A stretch of DNA of 30,751 bases, from NCBI RefSeq assembly GCF_000485595.1, contig NW_014577751.1:108582-139332 (forward strand), given 5' to 3'. Source of the stretch: Priapulus caudatus. Its lineage: Eukaryota; Priapulida; Priapulimorpha; Priapulimorphida; Priapulidae. Positions 1 to 11,711 of the stretch are shown piece after piece. A model generated the notes under the pieces. The model ran no database searches. It was not told the DNA's origin and was given only the letters and a program-made list of their open reading frames with translations. The position numbers were made by a program, and so were the translations under genes. Each line of letters opens with the position of its first letter. Position 1 is the stretch's first letter.

Positions 1-2865
1 GGCCGCCCCCCTGCCCCCCCCACTTCCGGCGCCTCTGCAATAAAGAGAATTACGCCATCAATAATATAATCTCCCATTGTACTCAACGTTGTCATTAGTC
101 GCACGATGTCCTTGTTTATTACCTTATTGTTGCTCCTATTACCCATTGCAATCTACATCTCTATGTTACTCGATAGAACTTTGTGGTTTGGCTACGTTAC
201 AGGTATAGAGTTTTTGAATTAAATTTCTGAAATCGCCATTAAGTTTGTACATGTGTTGAGGGAATAATCGTGTAATAACGGGGAATGCATTCCCTGTTAC
301 AGTTGCAGAGTGCAGATGGGGAAAGTTTTGGTATTTCCCCTGTCATTCATTGAGGGACACGTTTACTTGTCATGCTGTTATCCATATCTGTGCATGTAAA
401 ATTTTTCTGTCTTTTTCGCCAAGTTGGTTGTTCCGTGATCTAGTGTGCATATGACTATCCATGCTTATAAGGATTTAAGCACATATAATGATCTTTTAAT
501 TACTACTTTTATATAATTGTTAGGATTGGCTTTGTTGCCAATTCACTTCAAAAGTATGAGCTTTGAATATAGTTATATTTTTATATTTTTTACTAGCACT
601 CACCCATGTTTTATATGTCAAATTATAAAATGATGTCATTGAAATAAAAGGAATGTTAATAGGTTCTTACATACCGGTACTATTACTAGCATTGATTGTA
701 AATCCCTTTTCATTTTAATTATAACTTGTTGTTTTATTTATGTTGCTGGTTTAATTATTCGAAGTTATATTTTGATAATGATTCATACGCCTTTGAAGCG
801 ATGAGCCATAAATGGTATTCTGCCGTTTATTGCCACAAAGCTGTGTATTCATGACATTTTATTTCCATCGCCATCGTCCTTACAAAATATTCAACAAGTG
901 AACACACTCGCCTGTGACGTCGTTTGGAGAGGAGTAGACGGATCGTAAACAAAAAAGGTTTCCAACAAATTAACGCAGTTTACACGTTACGAGCAGTGCA
1001 TTTATTAGACTGCATTTACAGCATGTACAGCAATGTTATTAAAGTAATATCACAGTAATTCATATATTTATTTTAGAATACCAAAACGTCCCGCGTGATG
1101 GTTTTGCACGCTGCAGAAAGTGAAGTGTCAGCAGACGACAGTTTGCCTTGGTTTCAGCCTTTTGTTTAGCAGTTATGTTAGTGTTAGGCCCTACTCAGTG
1201 ACTCCGTGACTCCGTGACTCCTGTGTATCATGACACAGTCACACACAGTGAGGTGCCACGAACAAATTTTAAGATGTGTCACTAAACTCTCTAAACGCGT
1301 TACAACTTACAGGTCTTTCTAACAGTTACTGAGTTAGTAGTTACAACTTACATTTATGAATGAGGCCGAACCTTGCCCGCGAAAAGTTTAATTAGCCAAA
1401 GTTTCACAAAGTCTAGGCCTATGCATTTTATTTTATTTGTTTATTAGCTCATCTGACGTAGTCGCGGTGCAGCTTAATTGTAAGACTGCATGATCGTCCC
1501 GTTCCGCCGTCGTCAACAGTTGGGCCACAAATCTTAACCCGTCTCGACGTACGGCACGATATTCGGGACGTGGGGGGGGGGTAATCCGAAAACGAGTTCT
1601 GGAATGTCGAAGCTGGGGTTAAAGGTCAAAGGTCAAGGGTGTAAAAGAAGGGGGAACATTTCCTCTTAACTTAAGGTATAGGAGGAAATGCAGAATTGCG
1701 GCACAAGATCTAAACTGCTCGACCTAGCTTGTGATAGTCGGTGATAGCATCAAATGGTAGGAAAAGCCATCACTCGGTGCCGAAAGTTGGAGGTCACAGG
1801 TTAAATGGGGCACAGGGCAGATTTTAGACATTTTCTGAGGACATTGGTCTGACGAGGCGATTGGAAACTTTTTGTCTTCAAGCGGTGACCTACTGCATCT
1901 TTTTATGGCTTTATGAAAGGAACCATGAAATGTGCTTTCCCACTGTACGTCGAGTAGAGTAAGTGTCCTGATAATCTTTTGAACCCCTCAAGAGAGGGTT
2001 CAAACATGGATTTGTTAGTTCGCACTAGTTAGAAAGAATTTGACTGGCCAGTTTGCTAGTAGAATCTATACATTGCCTGCATGTAGTGAGGCTACAATGT
2101 CCACAAGTGGAAATTTCAATAAGCTAAATTTGGTTGAAGAATGGTTTTAGCTCTTAAATCGTATAATTTCCTATGCATTCATGTATCGTCAGTATGTTCA
2201 TTAACTAGGTATGCTCATGCGTGCTCAGGCCACTGCCAGTGCATGTGGATAGTGATATACTGATGTAGTTTTGGCCCTGCGTAATAGTTAGCCAGGTGGC
2301 ATGCTCTCTATTTCATGCCTGTATGGCTTGCGTAGGTAAATGATGAGTGCTTACCATATTCTGTCTTGCAATAGCTTGTTGCTACCTACGTAGATGGGAC
2401 TGCCATCTTTATATCTTGAAGACACTTAAACGTACGCGCGCAATCTTCGTGGTCAACTTCCTACGATCCAACAAAATTCCTTTGAGAAGGTTCCGTGATA
2501 CCCTGTGCTTCGCGATCTGTTCGGCGGCGTATGTGAACACATTTGGGGTTTCAGCAGGGGTTTACTAGGAATGGCCGCACCACTCCATCCACAGAGTCAC
2601 CCCGCAGGTGACGTTAGATGAAGCGCTGTCGGCTCGGCGGGCACTTGTGATTTGCTTTTTTTTTTTTTTTTTTAACTTAGGCCTATCAACACTGTTATGG
2701 GCGTAGGCATCGTTTGTCGTTCATGACAGGGCCCTGCAAGCAGAGTACGAGTGTAAAACTCGAGTGCGTGCGCTGCCAAGTCTGAAATTTGAGTCCTACT
2801 GCCACTCCCATGCTTGACTTGAGTTTGTCATCTTATAATCTTGTAGCCAATAAAAGACAAGTGAA
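1..2865. other. Upstream non-coding region
   Basis: No exon-like open reading frame with recognisable coding content was seen on either strand. The stretch is AT-rich with a GC-rich first 40 bases. It holds a 10-base G run near 1571, three tandem copies of a 10-bp GACTCCGT-type unit near 1198-1225, and an 18-base T run near 2657. The promoter and any non-coding first exon of the downstream gene should lie here, but no TATA box or initiator could be placed with confidence. A short open frame at 2347-2568 looks like chance. Confidence 0.6.
1623..1635 (+). promoter_or_regulatory. DR1-type nuclear receptor element
   Basis: The sequence shows two perfect AGGTCA half-sites in direct orientation separated by one A, the textbook DR1 arrangement bound by HNF4 and RXR heterodimers. 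It lies 1.2 kb upstream of the start codon. Another half-site-like AGGTCACAGGTTA follows near 1790. Function is inferred from motif alone; a 13-bp match could be part of an unrecognised repeat. Confidence 0.3.
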
Positions 2866-3006
2866 ATGACAGTTGATAAGAGGGATGTTCAGGAGACTGC
2901 AGAAGGAGCATGGGGTATGCTAAAAGCAATAGGTAAAGCAACCGGGGCAAAGACCGAAACCGATGAACAGCCACCGTACAACATTACTGTACCATACGGC
3001 TTACAG
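2866..3006 (+). CDS. Exon 1, start codon
   Basis: It encodes 47 residues from MTVDKRDVQE to VPYGLQ and ends at TTACAG|GTCAAT in phase 0. The frame is closed upstream by TAA at 2851, and the ATG context has G at -3. The PYGLQ end joined to the next exon's LTHKFRV gives the kind of sequence that opens the first blade in this family. A further upstream coding exon cannot be excluded. Confidence 0.72.
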
Positions 3007-6000
3007 GTCAATCGAATTGTGTCTTTATCGTCGTTATTTTATCATAATAGCTTCTAGAAAATATTGTTAATCTTATTACAAAAATTATATATACACTCAC
3101 TCCTGTATCACAGTCAATGTTTTACTTATCACAATTGTATGAAATCACAGGGCTTTATTTTTCATCATGACTTTTATGTTGTGACTTAGCTGACGCACAA
3201 GTTCCGAGTGAATGGCACGTTGCAGTGTGTGGAGGCCCTGCGCACTACTGCCAGCGACCTCTATGTTGTTCCACAGGCAGCCGGTACTTGCAACGTATTC
3301 ACAGTCTGGTCCGTCAATCGCCTAACCGATGAAGTTACACTACAGCAGTAAGACCCTATCACAATAATTGTCAGTAGATTAGACACCTGTTAATAAAGGA
3401 CAGCTTTGAAAATTTCCCTTGAGTAGCTGTCGTGCAGTAAAATTATCTGTATAGAACAGAGACCTGTATAATTATAAAATAGAATTTTATTATATTGAAG
3501 TATCTAGAATTACCCTTATGTATAGGTGTTATTATACTACATTCACCTGCAGTTAGTTGTCGTTTTCTTCTATGACTGTAATCCAAATTTTGGTAATGTT
3601 TCAGATATCCTGTCAGGCCACTGGTGACATGTCTGCTGTACATACGGGAGCTGCTGGTCTTTGTTGGCTACTGCAGTGACATGTCATTGTGTGTGTTCAA
3701 GCTCGACCCATCTTCAAACCACCTAAAGGAGCTGTCACGTACCAGCTGCAACTACACCATAAAATGGTACGATAAACGCTTCTATTAGGGATGTTAGACA
3801 AACTTTACGGTTGCCTGAAGATTGCACACTGCAATTGTTGTTATATAATGGTTTAATAAAGGTGAGTGTTATATACATTATCTTAACTGCCTGCAAGAAT
3901 GATACAGGATATAACGGAAGGCTTCATTATTAGTTGCAGATTTATGATGTTAAGGTCTGGATATTGGTATGAATTAATGTTTGCTGAGACCTAAAAAACC
4001 CGTCAGTGTCTGGCAAAAATCAGTAAGTTGATCTGCACGTGTTTCTACTTTGTGCTATTGTATTATAATTGTATTTAATTTTAGTAAATATAGCATCCTT
4101 TGCCTTTGTTCTCACCTGCATGCAGCCTGGCATACAACGAAGAAACCGGAGATCTGATGGCAGGCGGCGCCAACTGCTTCATTACATGGAAACTTACCAG
4201 TCAGAATGTAAGAAGACAATGAGCAGTATTACATGAACTTATCAGGAGTCTATTAATATATATATAGACTATATATATATATATACAGGGCTCGAATTAA
4301 CCGACGGCACCGACGGCAATTGCCGTCAGTGCCCCTATCAATCGCCGTACTGCCCCTGAAAATCCAACCCGACCAACGGCAGTAACCTGCCTTGCCCTTT
4401 TCTGTAATTGCCGTCGGTGCCTCTGGCTAGACTGGTTCGCGGCCGCACTGTTTGTCGCAGAGCGTGTACATTGTCTAGCAGAGCGTGAATACCAGGATAC
4501 CAGTCTACCCTTCGGCAAAAACAATAACCGTAAACGTGGCTTGCTGCCAACCGCTGCCAGTAGACGATCGATAAATCGTGTGCCTGTGTATGCCCGTGGT
4601 AGAACACGAATATTTAAATGCTGCACGTGGACTCGGCCCGCACGCGATTTAAAGCGCGGGGAAACGACGCTCGCGCAAGAATGGCCAGCTGTGATCTGTT
4701 TGGTGTGCAGTAAATTTGGAGAAATTTTAGTCGAATTCATACGATGACACAAAGTTTTTCATAACAATGGTCTGGGTCTGGGCTAGTGAAAGTTAGGTCA
4801 GGGCTAGTGGTTTTTCTCAGTTACTAGCCCGATGGTCTAGTGAAATAAAAAGTTAACGTTGAACCCTGTTACTGTACTTCCATTAGCAGAAGTTGATGTA
4901 TTAATTTTGGTTATGAAGTTTCCTTTATTTACAAAAGTGCGCTTGGTGGCCGCTTCTCAAAAATTGTGAGAGTGCCTTGATGCCCTTTTAACATTGCCCT
5001 CGGTGGCCCCATCGCCATGTTTAGAAGAAAATTCAAGGCAATTTCTCACATGCCCCCAAAAAATTGCCTTGCCCCTCTCGTCACTTAATTCGAGGCCTGT
5101 ATATATATATATATATATATTGATAGACTCCTGAACGAATGTATATATATATCCACACTTATTCAGCACATTGCCGCACTGGGAGGTGACGGTGGTGCCC
5201 TCGCGTGCCGGCACACACCCTGTCCTGGGGGTTACAGTAGGGCCTCCATGCTCTGGCGGGTGTATCGTGTGAATCTGCCGGGTGTGTTGGTAGATACGGG
5301 AGCTGTTACTGTGGTGTGAATCTGCCATGGTGTGTTGGTAGATACGGGAGCTGTTACTGTGGTGTGAATCTGCCGTGGTGTGTTGGTAGATACGGTAGCT
5401 GTTACTGAGGTGTGAATCTGCCGTGGTGTGTTGGTAGGTACGGGAGCTGTTACTGAGGTGTGAATCTGCCGTGGTGTGTTGGTAGATACGGGAGCCATTA
5501 CGGAGGTCTACGACGGTGTGCGTACTGCTGCGACAGAACGAGTGGGTCTACGACATCCAGCTGTATCGACGCACCAAGCTGCTGTTCGTAGTCTGTGACT
5601 TGGGCCTGCATGTGATCGACTACACTAGTGGACAGGAGGCTTTCTATGTTCCCATGGGCAGGAACGTGTCACTGACCCGGTAGGTCAGATGTCATACTGT
5701 ATACGCTGTATATTTCGTGGTGGTTTGATTTTTGCAAATTTTGCGAACGCGTCCCCGACTGCGAAAATAACAACGCGCAAATAATTCATACAGAATAATG
5801 CCGAATAAATTCATAATTCACCGACCGCGAAATTAACCACTTGCGAAATTGTCCGTCAAGTTTGAATTCGCTAAAATATCTGTACGCGAAAAATATGGCG
5901 TATACAGTAGTTCATCAAGTTCGGAAACACCACACTTGTGGCAGCAAGACTGCAACTTTTATTCGTGTTTGATTTGATCGAATTTAAACCGAACTATAGC

Positions 6001-9000
6001 TATAGCTATACGAGGATGTGCGATTGATGTAATTAACTAACTTCGTTGGTATGTTTATGTCATAATTTGACTTGAATTTAATTGGAAGTGCATGCACTTT
6101 AGATTTTACATTAACTTTGTATGCATACAGCTATATATAAATGCTTGTAACTGCGTAAACCTGACCTAAGTTGAGACGTAGTGTATGACTAAAAAAATCT
6201 AGCATATTGGGTTGCTTAATTGTATACAAGTTCTACTGTGAGTTTGCATAAATTTACGGTTTAAAGAAAGATGTTCGATCTGTTATTTTAGTGAAGGCCT
6301 GACAATACGCATGTGATATAATCGTGTGAATTAACATTACCTACGACCTGTTGACCTCATTGCCTAATGCAGGTCAGTGTTCCACAAGCGTAATGACTAT
6401 TTCATCACGGGATTCACGGACGGATCAATCCGCGTGTGGAACTGTGTCGTGTTCTGCACAATGCACACATTCCACGGGCACCGCCGCGCCATCACAGGTG
6501 ATCGCCATGTCTTACTCTATATCTTTGTCCTCTATACACATGGTTCGCACAGTTCTTGAAAAGTCCTTGAATTTGAGGGAAGTTCTTGAAAAGTACTTGA
6601 ATTTAGTAAATGTTGATTTTGTGCTTGAAAAGTCCTTGAATTTCATGAAAATGTCCTTGAATTTTTAGAAAGAATCCTTGCCTGTAATAAAAAGAAATTT
6701 TGTAGCATCAATAATGTGCAAACCTCAATAAAAATTGCATTAAATGAGCTTAAAAAGCTATAGACATGATAGACAGTTAAATTATGATCACAAATTACAG
6801 TAAGTCAATAAAATCAGTCAGTAAATCAAGGTATGTTGTAGAAGTGACAGTGTTTAGAAGGGTTTATTAATGTGATCCAGGTAAGTTTTAGAGGTGACAG
6901 TGATTAAGAATGGGGTTATTAAATTAATCCAGGTATGTTTTGTTCTGTGTATGAATTCTGATATAATGTCTGATAAAATGTCCTTGAATTTCTGATAAAA
7001 TGTCCTTGAAAATTCCTTGAAAAGTCCTTGTACAAATTTTCAGTCCTGTATGAACCATGATACAGAATATACAGTATTGATAAGCACATACGTGGCCCTG
7101 GGATGGAAAGCTAAACAGGTGCTTGGTTTGCACATGTTGCACTTAGAGTGAGAGCGGTGGTGAAAGTTTATTGGCTTACTACTAGTGACTATGACAAAGG
7201 CAGACAACCAGTCTCCCACTCTGTGAGCAAAAAAGACAAATAGTCTTTCTCAAGGGCACAAAAGCAGTGATTGAGGTGGGAAATTGTGGGTGGAAGCAGT
7301 GATTGAAGTGGGAAAATGGGGGTGGAAGCAGTGATTGAAGTGGGCTCTCCAAACCTTTTAGCCCGAGATCCTAGACATTTTAGCAACTCTCCATCCCAAA
7401 TCCCTTAACGTCCAGCATCTTACGCGACTCCCATGGCCTACAGTGCCGATAAGGGGATGTGTTTGACTCGACCACGACCGTAAAGAAGGTGAGACTCTTG
7501 GTGGTTGCTCGATTCGTCATAAACATCAGGCATGCGCTATAATCATATACTGTCCCAGTGTGCTGCTCTGTGTAGTATAACCTGCAAATCTTTGTTGAAT
7601 TAATGCCGGCAGGCTTGGAGGTGTACGGCCCAGAACATTTGTTGTTTTCTGCGTCCAAAGATGGGACCTTGCGCATTTGGAGGCTCGATACCTTTGAATT
7701 GGTAATAGCAATAATTAATATACTCTATGGAATACGGATAACATGTATGCTCTTAACATTTTTGCATGTGTGAGTGTGCAATATAAAACCAATCACATTT
7801 TACCAAACATTCATGCACACACTCACGTACATGCGTAATATGTGTTCTTGCATGCACACATGTAGATGCATATATATTCTTGCATGCACATAATACATGC
7901 ATATATATGCTTGTGTATACACAATTAGTATTCATAAGCTAAATGCAAGTGGTTGGTTTGTGGTTTACTAGGTAAAACATAACCGTTCGATTCAGTACCA
8001 GAAGGAGATGGAAGTTATACATAAGAACAGGCAAACTTAAACAAAAAACTTGTCAATAATGGCACCTTTTTGAAGAAATCCGTTTCAATCATATGATGTA
8101 TACACCTAAGTCATCATATTTATATTTATTAAATTTTATATATTCACAATTCTAACCAAAAGTGCACAATGTGTCAATTTTTATGTGCTTGTCCACTGCA
8201 CTAATTTATATGTTATAGACACAGCGTGTTGATCTTGGGGAGGAGGTGTTGGGCCTTGGCCTGATAGGCAAGAAGCAACTGTATTACAACACATCTAACG
8301 AGGTGAAAGTGTGGGACCTCAACATGGTAAGTCTATATACCATCTAATATCTAATCTATGCTATTGTGTGCAATATAAGCAAACCTATATCTAATATTAT
8401 CAGGATTGAATCATAATAGAATCTATTATTATTCACTCCCGATATTATCCATATTGCTGATGAAAATACATACAATATCTGAGAAAATTTGTTGAACTGA
8501 TTATATAAGAGGAAAAAGTCTGCCCGATATGAATAAGGTGAGCCATCGTCAGCGAAAGCGTTGAGGAGATGTGTCACATGTCGCTCTGCTATTGTTGTTG
8601 CCATGGCGCAGAGTCACCGGCTCTTCTGTCCTGTCAACTCTACCGTCAGGAAGATGCTGAGAGTGAAGCAGAAGGGCTTCCCTGCCCGCATCCTGTTTGC
8701 TGCGGAGGTGAGTGCACCATGGTGCTAGCGAGAGCTGCATAATGGCTTCACCCGGGTTAAAAAATCTGAAATTCTCATATGATTGACTATGCAGTGATTG
8801 CTCCAGTGAAAGAGTTAATCAACAAACTATGGTTGACCTCAATGTTGCATTGACCTATGTTTGACCTCAACATTGCATTGACCTGTCATTGACCTATGTT
8901 TGACTTCAACATTGCATTGACCTGTAATTGACCTATGTTTGACCTGTAATTGACCTATGTTTGACTTCAACATTGCATTGACCTGTAATTGACCTATGGT

Positions 9001-11472
9001 TGACCTCAACGTTGCATTGACCTATGTTTGATGTCGGTGTTGCAGGACGGTGGCGTGCGCATCGTGTCTCCGGCGTCCGGCACGCTGCTCACGATGATTT
9101 ACCCGATGGCTGATCTGCAGGTTTTCACAGAGCTTGTCTACCGTCGCCGGCAGGATGCTGTGTATGCTGTGCACATGTCAGGCACCGGTGAGCGCGCACA
9201 CTCGAATGCACGCACGTACGCACGCATGCATGTACGTACACAAACGCGCACACACTCACACAGATGCACGCACACACACACACACACACATGCCATATGT
9301 GGCACACGCATATTTATTTGTTAATTTCACACTCAAAAAACATTCCTCGGCTGCGACCACTGTTTTCTTGTTTTCATCTCTTTCACTCTGCATTGTTTTT
9401 TTTTCATCACTGACGCACACGTCGTTGTTGTGGGCATGTTTCAGTGATGGTATTTAGTGGCAGCAGCAATCCATGCAGTGTCTCCCACTGTCTGAAGCCT
9501 TCCCACCCGGACACCCGTGTACTGTGTATTACAGATGTGATCCTGGTACGTCCACATCCTGGCATCCCTAATGCATCTTAATTCGATATATGTTATATTT
9601 CCTATTTCCTATTCGTGTAGCCTTTTACTCTCCGGTGAGGTGCCTGTGGCAGAGCAATGGGCTGCTGGACCGATGAATACATAGGTAGAAGGGTTAATTA
9701 CATGGGCAGAGCAACTCTATTTTGATCTTCCTAATATATGTTATGAGTTGATGGTTGCTATATTCTAGCTGTTGTCAGACCTTAGCCCCATCACGATTTC
9801 TTCTTTCGTTCCCATTCTTTGTAGAGACAGATGCTGCGCATGTATTCTGCCACGCGTATGGGTAGACCGGTTTAGCGGAGCAGCATGAACTTAGCGCTGT
9901 AGTGGTATTTCACTCAGCGTAGGATCTACACAGTGTGTTTTCACCTCGGGATAACATGTGTTCTGCATGTAGGTGGCGCCGCTTAGCGACGGAGCGATGC
10001 GGGAGGATGCTGTGATCTTCGCAGGCCATGTGGATGGACAGTTGTCGCTGCTGGAGTCAGACGTTGTCGTCATGACGCCGGCCCGCATGCAGGCGCACAG
10101 TGGCGAGATACGCATGCTCAGTGCTGCCCCCTGCAGCAACGGTGCGTGTACAGTTCCACTTCACTCACTTCGAGTACTTTTAGACGTACGTTCTACTTGA
10201 AAATGTTAATTTTTCACACTGGCATAGCTGGCCGACAAACTATTACTCTGTGTGTTGTGTTACTTACTATACATGCCATTAGACTATATCTTATCATAAT
10301 AATAATATATATGACAATATAATATATAAAAAATGTCGTGAAAATATTTGGCGTTATTCATCCCTACATATATAGTAATTTAAAACGATCAGTTGTCGTT
10401 TGTGCTGTGTTGCAGGTCGCGACGCATTGCTTGTGTCCTGTGCCACAGACAACATGATGAGAATCTGGCACGTTGCCGTAGCGACGGACAGACGTGTCAG
10501 CCTTTCCTGCAAACACAGGTGACTGTTACAGTGTGAGACTGCCAGGTGTGAGATGCCAATGGTGATGGACACTGCTGGGAGTGACAGGTGCATGGACAAG
10601 GTGGAGATGCCAGGGCTGAGATGCTCAGGTGTTGAGCTGCACACGATGGGAGAAGGCAGCAGGTGTGAGCTGCACAGGGATTGAGAATTCACAGGTGTGA
10701 GATGCATAGATCGTGAGATGCACAGGTTGTCAAGATTCACAGAGTGTGAGATGAACAGGTTGAGATGCACAGGTGTAGAGATAGCACAGATGTGAGATGC
10801 AGCAGATGTGCAGGAGCTGTAACCTTTTTTGGCCGGACGTGACATCGAAGCTTGCCATGCTTTCGCCTCACTCACCTGAAATCTACTCAGGTGTACATAG
10901 AGAATTGTTGCTCAACAGTGAAAACGACGACCGGAAAACGTAGGCGACAATGAACGGAACCCAGCTGTCTGTCAGGCCGACGTATGTACTAGTGGCATGT
11001 TGCTCACCAGGGTGGTGCTGTGTTACAGGTGCATTTTGAGAGGATTCCGACGCATACATTGCTCATTGCTGCGGAACCGGTCGTTTGCACCGCTGTTACA
11101 CCACGAATAAGGTTCACCATACGCTATAGTGGGTGACGGCGTTGGTCCATTGCTGCTTGCACATATCATTAATGGATCATTCATTTTAATGGAGGTAATT
11201 CTTGACCTATTTATCCCAGATGTCAGTTCAAATCTGTGTGTGGAGTTCCTACCTCATGTATAGAGCCGAAAACTGTCTATGAGATTGCTACATAGCACTT
11301 TCTCCTGAGCTGCCGTATTTTATGATAATTCGGGAGATAAATTATTATATACAATAGTTTACCAGTGAGTGATCCATGCTAATCTCCCACCTTCACCTGC
11401 CGTCTCTCTCTCTTTCATCTTCCTTTCTTCCCTCCCTCCCGCCTCCCTCGCGCCTTGTCTCGCTCTCTCTAC

Positions 11473-11505
<33 letters not shown>

Positions 11506-11579
11506 GCATTTCGGCGCTCTCGCTCCTCGCTCTCTTCTCTCTCTCTACTCGCTCTCTCTCTCTCTCTCTTCTCTCTCTT

Positions 11580-11627
<48 letters not shown>

Positions 11628-11672
11628 TCTCGCTCTTCGCTTCTTCGCGTCTCTCTCTCTCTCTCGCTCTCT

Positions 11673-11711
<39 letters not shown>

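Noticed and set aside
4297-4752. 151-residue minus-strand open frame
   Set aside because: It lies inside a non-autonomous transposon and shows no domain; it overlaps other chance frames.
5169-5235. Possible small exon (LPHWEVTVVPSRAGTHPVLG)
   Set aside because: The frame does not match the phase left by exon 4, and there is no good donor. Exon 4 to exon 5 is consistent without it.
5232-5498. Minus-strand open frame with 16-residue TNTPRQIHT-type repeats
   Set aside because: It is the antisense of a 48-bp minisatellite whose length is a multiple of three; no start context or splice signals support it.
7345-7470. Decayed hAT terminus (CTCTCCAAACCTTTTAGCCC)
   Set aside because: The similarity to known hAT ends is short and no second end was found; kept only as a note in the intron entry.
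11029-11132. Possible extra exon encoding HFERIPTHTLL
   Set aside because: It looks protein-like, but the frame set by exon 13 hits a stop there, and exon 13 joins exon 14 directly in phase. A base error could revive it.
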